Assembly: GCF_963676685.1 (NCBI RefSeq) | Contig: NC_092348.1 | Location: forward strand, 26,697,386 to 26,761,385 | Length of the DNA: 64,000 bases | Reading direction: 5' to 3' | Source of the DNA: Mytilus edulis | Lineage: Eukaryota; Mollusca; Bivalvia; Mytilida; Mytilidae | In this document: piece by piece, positions 23,138 to 33,886 of the stretch | How positions within the stretch are numbered: position 1 is the stretch's first letter | Layout of the letters: every line of letters begins with the position of its first letter | Translations under genes and position numbers: made by a program | The notes under the pieces: generated by a model | Databases searched by the model: none | What the model was told of the DNA's origin: nothing | What the model saw: only the letters and a program-made list of their open reading frames with translations

Positions 23138-26100
23138 GTAAAGTTAATATTGTTTTTATAACACATAAATGGTACCAGATTTTAAAATATGTAATTATTC
23201 ATTGGATCATGTTTATTCATAAAAGCTAATTAGAATTATACAAGCTTAAACCCTGCTTTGTGAGTAGCCTCATACGATCATTTTGGTCCTTTGGAATTAA
23301 AGAAGATAGGGCTAAATCTCAGATTGAGTACGAAATAAAACGTGAATTGTGTGGACAACGGTGAAACATCCAATGAAACGCTAAAACTTTAAAGAAGGTC
23401 TCTACATCAGCAAAACGTTCTAAACAAAAACCCAATTTGTATTTTGATGTATTGAATCACAAAAAGTCAGGCGTCAATATTTTCAGTTATTTCTTTGAAT
23501 TAAAACAGTAAGGCTTCGAAATTGTATTTGCAGTTATATCAGATGCTACTTACCAAAGTTTCGCATTAATCGAATTTAACGAGTGCAAATATCGTATAAG
23601 AAGATAGAGATTCGAAAATAATAATTGTAGATTTCAAAAATAAGCATACACATTTTGAGACGTGTGCAACAGTAGATCAAGACGTTTACTCTGCATGAAA
23701 GAAAAAATTACACACGTTATAATTTGCCTTAACAAAATGGACTGATAAGGTATTAAAAGTCATTTTAATTTATTGCAAATTATTGCTTTCGTTAATCCCA
23801 GTATCATTTGGAAAAGTCTACGTGCGTGTCGTCAATAAATTTCCACACATAAAACAATCACAAGGAATACAAGTAAAATGTACAAGTTAACTACAAATAA
23901 ATAAAGATGATATAAAAGTAGTTTCATCGAACCTAAAGTAAAAACTTGCCAAATAAGGCATCTTTTTGGCTGTGTTGAATGGATGAGTTAGCATACAACA
24001 TGCACAAATCTGATCAGATTGGAGACAAAACAACGTTTGCCACATGTAGAGAAAGTGTAGAGCTCGTCTCACGTTCATTTTTGGAGAAGCTCATTCAGGA
24101 GTCAATAGGTGACCTCTTGCAATCAAATTAACGGTACCAATTTTGTTGCACCAGATGCGCATTTCGACAATACATGTCTCTTCAGTGATGCTCGTTGCCA
24201 AAATATTTGAAATCCAAAGCTTAAATAAAAGATGAAGAGCTATAATCCAAAAGGTTTATAGCTGTCTCTATTATCCTTATCTAATAAACTTTCATTTGAA
24301 AGAAGCATTCAAAATGTTCGACGCTCCACACCGTTCCACTCCTATTGCAGGTTTTGCGATGATCATGTAAAACATAAGTATCGGGTTTTTATTATTGCAA
24401 TATACATTTCTTACAATACTATCAAATTTGAAGGCATTTTCGATTAGTTGGTTCTAGAATATCTGTTCACTGATGAAAGCGGGAATGTTCCTCATGTTGT
24501 CTCTACAATTCCGTCCCCTTTTCACAAATTTGACCTACCGAATAAGACGTATTACCGGGTTTGTACTAACATGACTTACACAACGGGTGGCACATAAAGA
24601 GAAGACTGTGCTTACCCTTCCGGAGGACCTCTGATCACTCCCATTTTTTTTTGGTGGGGTTCGTGTTCCCAGTTTTTAGTGTTCGTTCTATTGTATGTTT
24701 CTTGTACCTTTGTTTGTTTTGACGTTGTCAATTTAATTTTCGACGTAAGAGTATGAATATCTTTGGTATCTTTCGCTCTCATTTAATGATTTTAGTGTTC
24801 AATATTCGGTTCTTCCGACGATCAACCTATCAAATGTTGACAACACTAAACTATACAAATAAGTTTATCTAAAACAACCAATTTCTGCTAAATAAAAAAA
24901 TCGTTTTGATCGATCTCATTTTTTGGACCTAGATATCGGAATTTCATATTGTAATATTTCTCCCAAAATTAGAATTGACTGGATAAGTCTACCTTCCAGA
25001 ATTGCAATTTTTTCATTGATAGTAATGGTCGATTTGCATATTTTTAATGATTACATTTCTCCTTTGGGTCAATATCAGCGTTTCATAGGCACAGACCATT
25101 TGATTTCTGGGGAGGGGGGATTTATATGCGTGCCGGGATTTTTTTGTCCTACTTGTTTCCGGTAAAAGGCGTACGCCTTTCGCTGGTGGCGAACGCCCGG
25201 TGCACTTGTTTCACAAAATTTTGGATGCGCCGCGCGCAATAACGGCTTACGCCGCCCTCGTCTATCTCAGGACTCAGGCGAAGGCGGCGCCTTTTCATTT
25301 CAAGATGGCGGAAAGAGTGTAAGTGAGAAGAACTAAAGGTTACAAATACTGAAAAACAACCAGTAAACGAAAAAGAATAAGAAATAATGATGGGGGGGGT
25401 ATATATTTACAACCCCCAACAATCAAATGGTTATCCTCTTAGGCACAGACCATTTGATTTTCTGGGGAGGGGGGATTTATATGCGTGCCGGGATTTTTTT
25501 TTCGACCATTGAACACTTTACTACTGCTCAAAGTGCCTCATCTTCCCCGGAATCGCAGTCTTCAACCAGATAAACGGCAAGTACAGCAGCAACCGGTACA
25601 ACTGTCGCCATGTTGGATGATATGCCGGTTTACTTGTTTTGAGTCAAAACACGGCGTACGCCGTTAGCCGTTCGCCCTTCGCCTATCCTTTGTGAAACAA
25701 GTTGGACCTTTGTATTGAAGGTAGGATTTCGATGCATGTAATGTTTACATTACTTAAAACAGAAGTGCAAATGACATATCACAAATTAACAAAACCTTTT
25801 GCTAAATTGTGTCACAAACCGTACATTGTCTCTAGACATTTAAAAGGACAAAGTTTACCTTAGGCCAAATTTGGCGTGGAATTCAACCTAATCATAAAAT
25901 ATCAAAATGTCCATAATTTGAATCTTAAATGGATCTATTGCCAAAGCCGTACCATTAGTTCAAATAAGTCTCTGCTTTAAAGTGCAATCTAGGCTTCAAA
26001 GTCAACCAATTTATAAGGTTCTTGTGCTGTCAAAAAATGATGATTTGTGCATTTTGCAGGCCGAAAATCTATTGAACCAAACCATTGGCTCCAAATTATT

Positions 26101-29100
26101 TTGTAGCCACAGGCCGCCAATTATGATATTTAATCCCTAGACACAAAATGTTCTGGATCAAAGATGGCGGCCAAAGTTTATTGTGTAAAAAGGTATAAAG
26201 AATTATTGAAAATTCTACCAAAACAGGCGATACAACACAAGTTATGCATAGTTGAGGGGTCATTTGTTCATAATGATAGTCATAACATAATTGGTTCTTG
26301 GTGAGATTTGGAGAATTTGGTCTGGCTAAAAACATCAACTATTAGGGCCAATTTTAACATGTTGTGAAACTTCTCCTTTTCATGCTTCTGGTGGCGTTGT
26401 AATTACTAGATGTTTTGTAATGTTTACATAAATCTCTTGTTTAAAACAGTACATCACTTCGATTTTTAACTTGCATTGGTTTTAGTATCAACTGTTACGG
26501 AATATCACTTTAAACCCTGCTAAATTAAAAAGAAACGAAACGGAAAAAAAAACACAAGAACTTAAAATAAAGTGTTATTTTATCCTTCCTGTAATTGTAT
26601 TTTCAAAAGAACCTCTTTAGGCCTACGTTTTGGACCACGTTAGTATAGCATATGTTAATGTCTTTTTCGCGTCTCTTTTATATTTCCGTTGCTATAAGTT
26701 TACTTTTATGATATCAACTCATCCGTATTTTTTTAAAATCGGTAGTATGATAACGCTTAACAAGGTTAAATTGGCAGTCAATAAGTTAAATTGAATCAAA
26801 GCGAAAGTTATCAAAAGTACCAGGATTTTAATTTTTTTATTCCAAACGCGCGTTTCGTATACATAAGACTCATCAGTAACGCTCAGATCAAAATAGTTAT
26901 GAAGCCAAAAACAAAGTATAAAGTATAAGAGCATTGAGGACCAAATATTCCAAAAAGGTTGTGTCAAATACGGCTTAGGTAATCTATTCCTGGGATAAGA
27001 AAATCGTTAGTTTTTCGAAAAATTCAAAGTTTTATCAACAGGAAATTTATTAAAATGACCATATAAGTGATATTCATTTCAACACCAAATGCTGACTACT
27101 GAACTGGTGTTACCATCGGGAAGAAACGTCCACCAGCATTGGAATCGACCAAGTGGTGTAAATAGTTTTAAAAAGTACCAGGATTTTAGTTTTATACGTC
27201 AGACGCGCGTTTCGCACAATAACACTTTTTATTTTATTTTATTTTTTTTTCTGCTTGCGTTCGTTGCTATCTAAAGTTAGAGATACAAAAAAAAACCCAA
27301 ATTAATATTTATTGAAAACTGCATGCGGACATATCAACAGAAAGTTGTATGCACTATGCACATCAATTGCAATGAATTTTAATAAACAATTGATCGTAAG
27401 GTATATCGAAGATACCAAGATTTTTTTCTTGTGAAATTTTATGAAAGAGGAAATTAATGTTTATAAAGACTTTGTTTTAGTTCGTATGCATAATTAATTT
27501 TTGTAAACAAATGAAATATGGTCATTGTTTTCCTACAAGCGATCATATAAAGGCTGGCAATAGCCTGTAACACTAAGTATGCAATATGCTCGGCAAACAA
27601 GAAACGCATAGTTTAGATTAATTTTTCAAATATAATTACATAATTGAAATTTAAACAATGAGTCATCAACGGTGTGTTTCAAATATAAAATGCAGGCAAG
27701 AGCAGTTTGTCAAATCACCAAGTGTATTTATAAAACAAAAACAAAAACAGTTTGCAGTTACTGTAAAGAAAAGAATATATCAAGCTTGTATAATTCGGTA
27801 CACGTTTAATTTTCATATATTTCGAGATGAGCGTGTGGTTAACCAAGCAACCATGAATCTATCATGTACACAATTTCGGTTTTCGATCCAGCTGGTCAAT
27901 CTTCGTAATCGTACACTAACTGCTTCAACCACTACTAGTACTACTATTCCACTGGCCATTCAAACACAAAATTCGGCCAAAAAAATATTTGCATTGCACT
28001 TTTCTCGGCCCTGGTACCAAGACGTGAACACGTGTACGTCGGTATCTCACGTTGAGTGTCTAAACTGTTCGAATTGCGTTTTCTTCCTGATTTGTGACAT
28101 TTACATTTAAGTGAACCAGAATGTTTCAAGTATCAATATCAAAGAGATACAATTTCATTATAACGCAATGCCTGCCTAGTTACACTGAAACTTTAGCAGC
28201 CATATCATCGTCCGCGTATACAAATAAGTGTTACAACTGTTTTAATACAAATGCGTGTTAAGAAATGGTATTTAGTGGTGTTATATACCGGATGCTGAAA
28301 ATCTTTTAAAAAACATCTTGGAATGCCTGTTGAAAATCTCCTTAATCATCAATTAAATGTTTTACAATTTTGCAGTAATTTCTACACTGGAAACTGCTAT
28401 ATCCGTTAACGTTGTTCCTTTTAGATATCGACTACACCATCGCATTCAGCATAGGTTTTTCATTTCAATTTCTAAAGAGAAAAAATTGATATGGGATATT
28501 AAGTCTTTTCTTTGTATCCATCACCCCTTTTCTCAACGTTTGACTTTTTTAAAATTTTGTTTGATTATGATATATTTTAAATTCATTGATATTTTCCACT
28601 CGAATAACATGTTTAGGAAATAATTACTGAACGCGATTTCAACGAGACTGACACATCAGAGGAATGCATCTTTAACTATGTACCCCGAAATGACAGGTAC
28701 TTTGAAAGATGCATAGTTTTTTGTCTTTCGGTTGATATTTTGTAAACAGAAAGTACAAAAATGTATGCTGATCGCATATAAACTTTATATCCCTTTATAA
28801 TGACAACAGCCATTGCAATAGGTATATGTTGCAATAGGATTATGCATGCCCCTTTTCACTGAACTAGTACACAATTTGTTTTTCAGGGGCCATCTGAGGA
28901 TCACCTCAAGGTGCGGGTTTTTCTCGCTGCGTTGAAGACCCATTGATGGCCTTCGGCTGTTGTCTGCTCTTTGGTCTGGTTGTTGGCTCTTTGACATATT
29001 CCCAATTCCATTCTCAATTTCAACCCTCAAATAAAAATGCAAATATGTCAACCCTTAAGTCGATTCATCAATTTCTTCACATTAAGGTAAACTGTACACA

Positions 29101-30449
29101 TTTTTATTTTTTTAGGCTTCTGTTTTGTTCAATTGTACATTCTCCACTTTCTCTACATTTGGTGTTATAAGTTTAAAAATCGGAAGCGCTCCCGTAGTAT
29201 AATTGCTTAATGAAATAACAACAAATCGTAAATAAAAATTGATAATAAACTGTAATATATAAAAGATGAAAAGTAGTTACACGGATGATTATACATGTAG
29301 TAACGTTTGAAAAATTAATTTTCAAACCATGCTTTTTGGATGTTTGGACAACACCGCCTACTTTGTGTCTAGCGCTCTAAATCCCTTGGCCACCTAGACT
29401 GAACAAAATATTCAGCTTTCGTTGCCCTAGTGTTGCCCTGTTCAGTAGAATCAAGCATCGTAACACAGTACATGATATATGACAAGAAGATAAAAAAATT
29501 TACAGATTATTTTAGCTTAATATCAGCCATAAAGATTCTTAAGAGTCAATCAAAGAAATATTTGTCTATGTATCATATGTATGTCTAAACAAGTGAAGGT
29601 GATACAAGACTGAAAAAAACATATTTGTTTTGGTAAGTACTCTTTATATCAGCAGCACAATGATAAATCCTGAAATATGCATATATACCTGGAAATGAAG
29701 TATATATAAAGTAATAACAGTTTAACTGAACATTAGTATACCTATATCAATATCACAACAACCTGAAAAATTGACTATGTTACTTCAAAGTAAATTCTAA
29801 CAAAGTAATAAATAGGATAATGTTAAAATGTATAAGTATGCACACACTTTTGAATCTCTATTTTCATTTTTCTGTAGTTCCGAAGTGGTTTGTTGGTACT
29901 AATCTTTGCTTTGAATGGAGAGCTGATGGAAGTGGTCTTGATCAATGTGGTAATGGTGAAGGGTCAAATAAGTATTGCGCTAGTGTAAACGAATGGACTA
30001 CTTACTATAAAGATCGAAGTGACGATAGTGAAGGCGGTTGTCAAATGAGATGGAGTATTGAATCTGTTGGATATGGTAGTTGGTTTAACAATGTTGAGAT
30101 CTGTTACCATTGGATTTCCTATGGTTATAGTAGAGACCCATGTGGTGTAGGTGAAACCTGTGCCAGTGTCGGTACGCCAACAAATTACTATAGGGATGAT
30201 ACCGATAATTTGTCGAAAGCATGCCAGATGCAATGGATGTTATCTGTCCCAGTAGATGCTCCGGAATGGATACAGAATGCCCAGCTTTGTTACCAGTGGT
30301 ATACGGATGATGATAAAGGTCAATGTGGTGGAGAAGCAAACGGGTCATATTGTGCCATAGCAAACACATTTACCAGCTTTTACTCTGATCATACAAACGA
30401 AAATGCTGGTGGATGTTATATGAGATGGAAAATATTCGTTGATACTTAA
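22828..30449 (+). CDS. Secreted PAN-like plus triple Cys/Trp-repeat protein, intact copy
   Basis: There are two coding exons, 22828-23137 and 29878-30449, joined in phase 1 (CCA-G|GTAAAG ... ctgtag|TTCCG) to read EPVPKWF. The product is about 293 residues. Residues 1-22 form a signal peptide (hydrophobic VILMTLYMPLFVVS). Residues about 40-100 form a Cys-rich PAN/apple-like module. Residues about 104-293 are three tandem repeats of 55-62 residues with the pattern C-aromatic-x-W, [QP]CG, CA, YY-x-D, [GA]C-x-M-x-W. Four Cys per repeat suggest two disulfides. I do not recognise this repeat. PAN modules bind sugars or proteins in known cases, so an extracellular recognition role is possible but unproven. 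The 6.7-kb intron is repeat-rich. A second in-frame ATG at 22834 is the one aligned with the unit 1 start. Confidence 0.8.
24110..24290 (-). repeat. H2 hammerhead-bearing repeat
   Basis: This is the repeat body around the ribozyme at 24149-24190. The flank 3' of the ribozyme, 'tggtgcaacaaaattggtac', is also found at 54098-54130. The 5' flank with 'gagcatcactgaa' is related to those at 20700-20760 and 31730-31790. Confidence 0.6.
24149..24190 (-). ncRNA. Minimal type I hammerhead ribozyme, H2 family, complete
   Basis: On the minus strand 5'-3': CATCA (helix I), CTGAAGA (core, 24185-24179), GACATGTATTGTC (helix II with GACA/TGTC pairing, 24178-24166), GAAA (24165-24162), TGCGCAT (helix III, three pairs with A15.1, 2-nt loop), C17 at 24154, then TGGTG. 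Helix I forms five pairs (one U-G wobble). Cleavage would fall 3' of 24154. All invariant core residues are present. A helix III this short is known from ribozymes that work as dimers. Confidence 0.8.
24490..24790 (+). repeat. Family F/G retroelement fragments, unit 2 intron
   Basis: This is the counterpart of 12840-13330 in unit 1, so the insertion predates the duplication. It retains 'acccttccggaggacctctgatcactccc' and 'gacgttgtcaatttaattttcgac'. Confidence 0.5.
25087..25710. mobile_element. GC-rich insertion with internal 60-bp direct repeats
   Basis: It is present in unit 2 and absent from the matching point in unit 1 (near 13595). A ~60-bp direct repeat (aggcacagaccatttgatt... to ...gccgggatttttt) lies at 25087-25147 and 25441-25502. 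GGCGTACGCC palindromes sit at about 25168 and 25655. Inverted CTTGTTTCACAAA / TTTGTGAAACAAG lies at about 25204 and 25689. There is no transposase. GC content is far above the surroundings. Confidence 0.55.
26800..27215 (-). mobile_element. Retrozyme-like H1 dimer: one full 357-bp monomer between two ribozyme sites
   Basis: Reading the minus strand, a 5'-truncated ribozyme 3' half (GCGAAACGCGCGTC|TGACG, cleavage after 27202) is followed by a whole H1 monomer and then a complete ribozyme (26881-26840, cleavage after 26845). The spacing between cleavage positions is 357 bp. Both sites are followed by the same 'aaaatcctggtac' sequence, so the two are direct repeats of one unit. There is no coding capacity. 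Tandem hammerhead-bounded monomers are the hallmark of retrozymes. Confidence 0.7.
26840..26881 (-). ncRNA. Hammerhead ribozyme, H1 family, core intact with U17
   Basis: On the minus strand: CGTTA, CTGATGA, GTCTTATGTATAC, GAAA, CGCGCGT, U17, TGGAA. The core is complete, and the cleavage-site base is U where most H1 copies have C (allowed, usually slower). Helix I is weak: only three pairs, because TGGAA replaces TGGCG. Confidence 0.6.
27220..28850 (+). other. Unit 2 intron, no gene supported
   Basis: 27300-27870 aligns with 14700-15260 of unit 1. A 150-codon open frame at 27658-28110 is not preserved in unit 1 (different start frame, compensating indels), so it is probably chance. 28140-28850 shows nothing recognisable. 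Confidence 0.5.
28850..29030 (+). repeat. Interspersed repeat family C
   Basis: It shows 'actgaactagtacacaatttg...caggggccatctgagg', then 'ggtgcgggtttttctcgctgcgttgaagacc', then 'ggtctggttgttggctctttgacatattccc'. Absent from the matching place in unit 1, so inserted after the duplication or lost there. Confidence 0.6.
29878..30449 (+). CDS. Exon 2: three Cys/Trp repeats, unit 2
   Basis: It starts after a ttttcatttttctgtag acceptor and ends at TAA (30447-30449). Repeat 1 runs LCFEW...DQCGNG...YCASVNEWTTYY...GGCQMRW. Repeat 2 runs ICYHW...DPCGVG..CASVG..TNYYRDDT...KACQMQW. Repeat 3 runs LCYQW...GQCGGE...YCAIANTFT...GGCYMRW, with the same KIFVDT ending as unit 1. The 190 codons are uninterrupted. 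Confidence 0.82.
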
Positions 30450-31204
30450 TTATTCTCTCGTCGGTCTTTTTTGCCTCTACTTTAAACTAATATCAAAATA
30501 CGAACTTTAATCATTAGGATATCCTCATTAATTGTGTTAGACACGTGGAAATGAAAACTATTTCCTTGTTATTTAATTAACTCTTTTATCCTTTTATAAC
30601 ATATTTACATCGTTTAAATTGTTTTGGCATAATTTTAAAACAAAACGCAATTAAATTATTCAGTATTCATTATATTGTTTTATGAATTTATTTTTTATCT
30701 CAAGTAAATCAAGTTTGTTTAATTAAGTTAGAACACTTTGTAAAACAGCATATACATTTTTTTTTACAAATATTTACAAGTATATATAAGAGTATATTTG
30801 CATTTCCATGATATAGAATGCATTAAATGATACTTGCATCTTTGTTCTTATACTTTCGGAGGGATAACTATTACATGCACACACACCTTAATTTACACTT
30901 AAAAGTAGGTGAAAAGTATTCCATGTTATATCAATGTCCTACTTGTAACTTCTATAATAACGCAGGCACCAGAAATGTCTCAAAGATCTTATAATTTATC
31001 ACGGAACATATTGTTCCCGGAATTTGTACAAAGTTTGCACGGACGTTGTCTATCGTTGTTTCTCATTGGTGTTTTATTAAAATTGACTGTCAATATGTCC
31101 ACAAGAAGAGCACGGGTTCTGGAAAACCCTTCTGTTTCAAATGTGAAAAAAAACTTTGGACATTTCTGATCAATTCCATGAATTTTTATCATAAATAAAA
31201 TAAT

Positions 31205-31260
31205 AATTTCATTTTTACTGCACCCGATACGCATATCAATGGACTCAATATTTGAGAATA
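31205..31260 (-). repeat. H2 fragment, internally deleted ribozyme
   Basis: The helix I/III side (gcacccgatacgcatatcaa) is joined directly to the 'atatttgagaat' flank. Helix II and the CTGAAGA segment are missing, so no ribozyme can form. Confidence 0.5.
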
Positions 31261-31714
31261 AAACCAAATGAAAAAGGAAATGGTATCAGCAATTTGTATG
31301 GGGGAGATATATTTCTTTAATTAAAACAATTCAGAGTATTTTACAATGTAGCAGCAGATTTGAATAACCTTGCAGTCCTCCGACAGATGTATGAACACAG
31401 TGGTAGTGATAACATTAACATTACCGAATTGTAATACTATTGGTTATTAGATATACTAGTAAGTAAGTAAGTTATTATACTTATAAAACGGGATGTTGTT
31501 GGCTTGTATGGTGTAAATAACTGTTGTGTTTTCAATTTCGTTATATCCATTATAAACGAGGCCATAAACAATCAATAAACTACACTAGCGGATGTATAAA
31601 GCCACAACCCTAGCAAACGATTTGGATATTACTTTGTGTTTAAGTAGTTACCGTATAAATGCAGCCCTTCGTCCTATAAACGACAAATTTAATTTTCCTT
31701 ACCTGTGTGACATA

Positions 31715-31790
31715 ACAGAAAATAAATGTCTCTTCACTAATGCTCGAGGCCACTACATTTGAGAATACAAAATATATTTAAAAATTGAGG
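31715..31790 (-). repeat. H2 fragment, 5' half only
   Basis: On the minus strand it reads 'cctcgagcattagtgaagagac', the segment leading into helix II, and then diverges before GAAA. The core C3 has changed (GTGAAGA for CTGAAGA). Confidence 0.5.
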
Positions 31791-32649
31791 AGCTGATAAA
31801 ACCAAAAAGGACAAAAAGTATAACTAAACATTTCCATATGTATACCTTTGAATTGTAACAAATATGAATAACCATTGTTTTACTTTTGTCCAAAGAAAAT
31901 GATAAAAATTGCGTAATATCGACTTATAACTAGTCCTGCTTCTGGTGAAATCTTTGTGTAAATATTTTGTAAATTATTTAAGTAATGTACATGTACGTGA
32001 TTGGTTCATAAGTTGCAAACTTAACAGCATTGTACATGTTGTCTCGATAAAAATATTACTATTTGCAATGCAGGTATATGTACACAGATAAAAAAAAATG
32101 ACTGCCTCATGACTCATGACTATCAAACTGCTTACTAGATATGAATTTATTTTGTTCAGTAGTACCTGACAAAAAGATAACGATAGTTTAAAGTTCATTC
32201 AATACTGAACTACATGCAACAGTATCGGTAACTTATGCATGTCTCATCCCCTTTAGATATGAAATCTTCCATTTCATACGACTCAATACATTTCGAATCA
32301 GAATAAGTTTTAAAACCAAAACGTATTGACTTGGAAACCGGCAGTAGGTCTCTAATAAATGTAATATCAGTATTACAAATCAAATCTTAAATCAATCCTA
32401 ATTCTATCTTATTTTTGGGAAGTATTTTTAGAAATTCAAATGTGACGTCACTTTGTGCGTTGAGGCTTTGGCTAACTCAGTTGTGTATCTTTATATGCTG
32501 GATTAGTTTGTTTTATGTAATGTATCCGGTTTAATTCTGTCGTTAGTCAACATTTTGGTTTTATCATGTATATCTACTATATAGTCATTTTATAAGATTA
32601 ACTGTTTGCAAACGTATGAATTATTCTAAATAATAATGATGTTCTTATC

Positions 32650-33125
32650 CCAGGCGATAACCCTAGCCGTAATTATTTTGGAACATTTGGTCCTCAGTGC
32701 TCTTCAACTTTGTACTTGTTTTGGGTTTCGAACATTTTTTATCTGAGCCTCACTGGTTAGTCTTGTGTGGACGAAAAGCACGACTGGCGTATTAAATTTT
32801 AAACCTGGTACCTTTTGTTAGCTATTATTCGTGTTTTTCTCTGTCCTATATGTTCTCCTATTTACTTGTATTGTAGTCTTGTCATGTAAAGTTGTCATTT
32901 TCATGTTATATTCAACATTGCCATAAAAGCGGGAGGTTTGGCATGCAAAAAAACCAGATTCAACCCACCATTTTTCTCTTAAAATGTCCTGTACTAAGTC
33001 AGGAATATAGCCATTGTTATATTAAAGTTCGTTTCTGTGTGTGTTACATTTTAATGTTGTGTTTCTGTTGTTTCGTTGTTCTCTTATATTTGATGCGTTT
33101 CGCTCAGTTTCAGTTTGTAACCCGT
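32650..33125 (+). repeat. H1 degraded copy followed by family F end
   Basis: 32650-32825 has the H1 order, with a ruined core (CTGGTTA) but a surviving GGACGAAA. 32925-33125 carries the family F block 'gcgggaggtttggcatg...cagattcaacccaccatt'. The same H1-then-F order occurs at 3375-4080, so both may be one larger repeat. Confidence 0.55.
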
Positions 33126-33324
33126 TTTGAATCGTAACTTCAGTACCAACACATTGCATTCATGTTTAGTACTAAAGATAAACATGCACATGTACGTATA
33201 CCGTATAATTGAAACTTGTTTTATATGAATTAACTGCAAACTTTGAATTGGGATATGTATAGTAAGCATAATTCAAACTTATTTTCTTGAAATTGAGTGT
33301 TTATTTATCATTCGCAAGATTTTA

Positions 33325-33672
33325 GTAGATTTCTATTCAGTATATGTTTCGTATTTAGTATAGGTTTTTTATTTAGTATGGGTTCCGCATTCAATATAGG
33401 TTTCGTATTCAGTATATGTTTCGTATTCAGTATATGTTTCGTACTCAGTATGGTTTTTATATTTATTATTTAGTATGGGTTTCGTATTCAGCATAGGTTT
33501 TGTATTAAGTATGGGTTTCGTATGCAATATAGGTTTCGTATTGAGTATAGGTTTTGTATTCAGTATAAGTTTCGTATTTAGTATGGGTTCCGTATTAAGT
33601 ATTTAGTATGGGTTTCGGATACAATATAGATTCCGTATTCAGTATATGTTTCGTTTTTGGTATATGTTTTGT
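33325..33672. repeat. Minisatellite, about 18-bp period
   Basis: There are about 18 imperfect units of the type gtttcgtattcagtatag, with variants 'ggttttgtattaagtatg' and 'tatttagtatgg'. It lies about 215 bp downstream of the first HSPA12-like gene's stop codon, so it may overlap its 3' UTR. Confidence 0.8.
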
Positions 33673-33886
33673 ATACTGTTTAAGGCCTTTAGTTGCACTA
33701 AAGTCTCTAATGCATAGTTGTCCCATTATATCATATATCTTCATTTTCTAATACTAGTATTAAGACACATTTCTCAGGATATTTTGAACAACACAAAACA
33801 TGACATCTATATATGACCGATAGAAGAAATAAAAGTCAAATTATCTAAAGTATTACACATAAGGAGGCTTAATCTTTAAAGGCATC

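Larger units (their letters stand above)
22430..32090. repeat. Segmental duplication, unit 2
   Basis: This unit is collinear with 9605-21050 (see that entry for landmarks). Private features are a GC-rich insertion at 25087-25710, an H1 retrozyme dimer at 26800-27215, a family C copy at 28850, and a second H2 fragment at 31205. It lacks unit 1's large retroelement insertion at 17.7-18.8 kb, which explains the shorter intron. Confidence 0.85.

Noticed and set aside
27658-28110. 150-codon open frame in the unit 2 intron
   Set aside because: The aligned region of unit 1 (15051-15269) uses a different start frame, with indels, and shows no codon-level conservation. No domain or signal is recognisable.
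33325-33672. CRISPR-like array
   Set aside because: Units are contiguous 18-bp tandem repeats without unique spacers, in a eukaryotic context.
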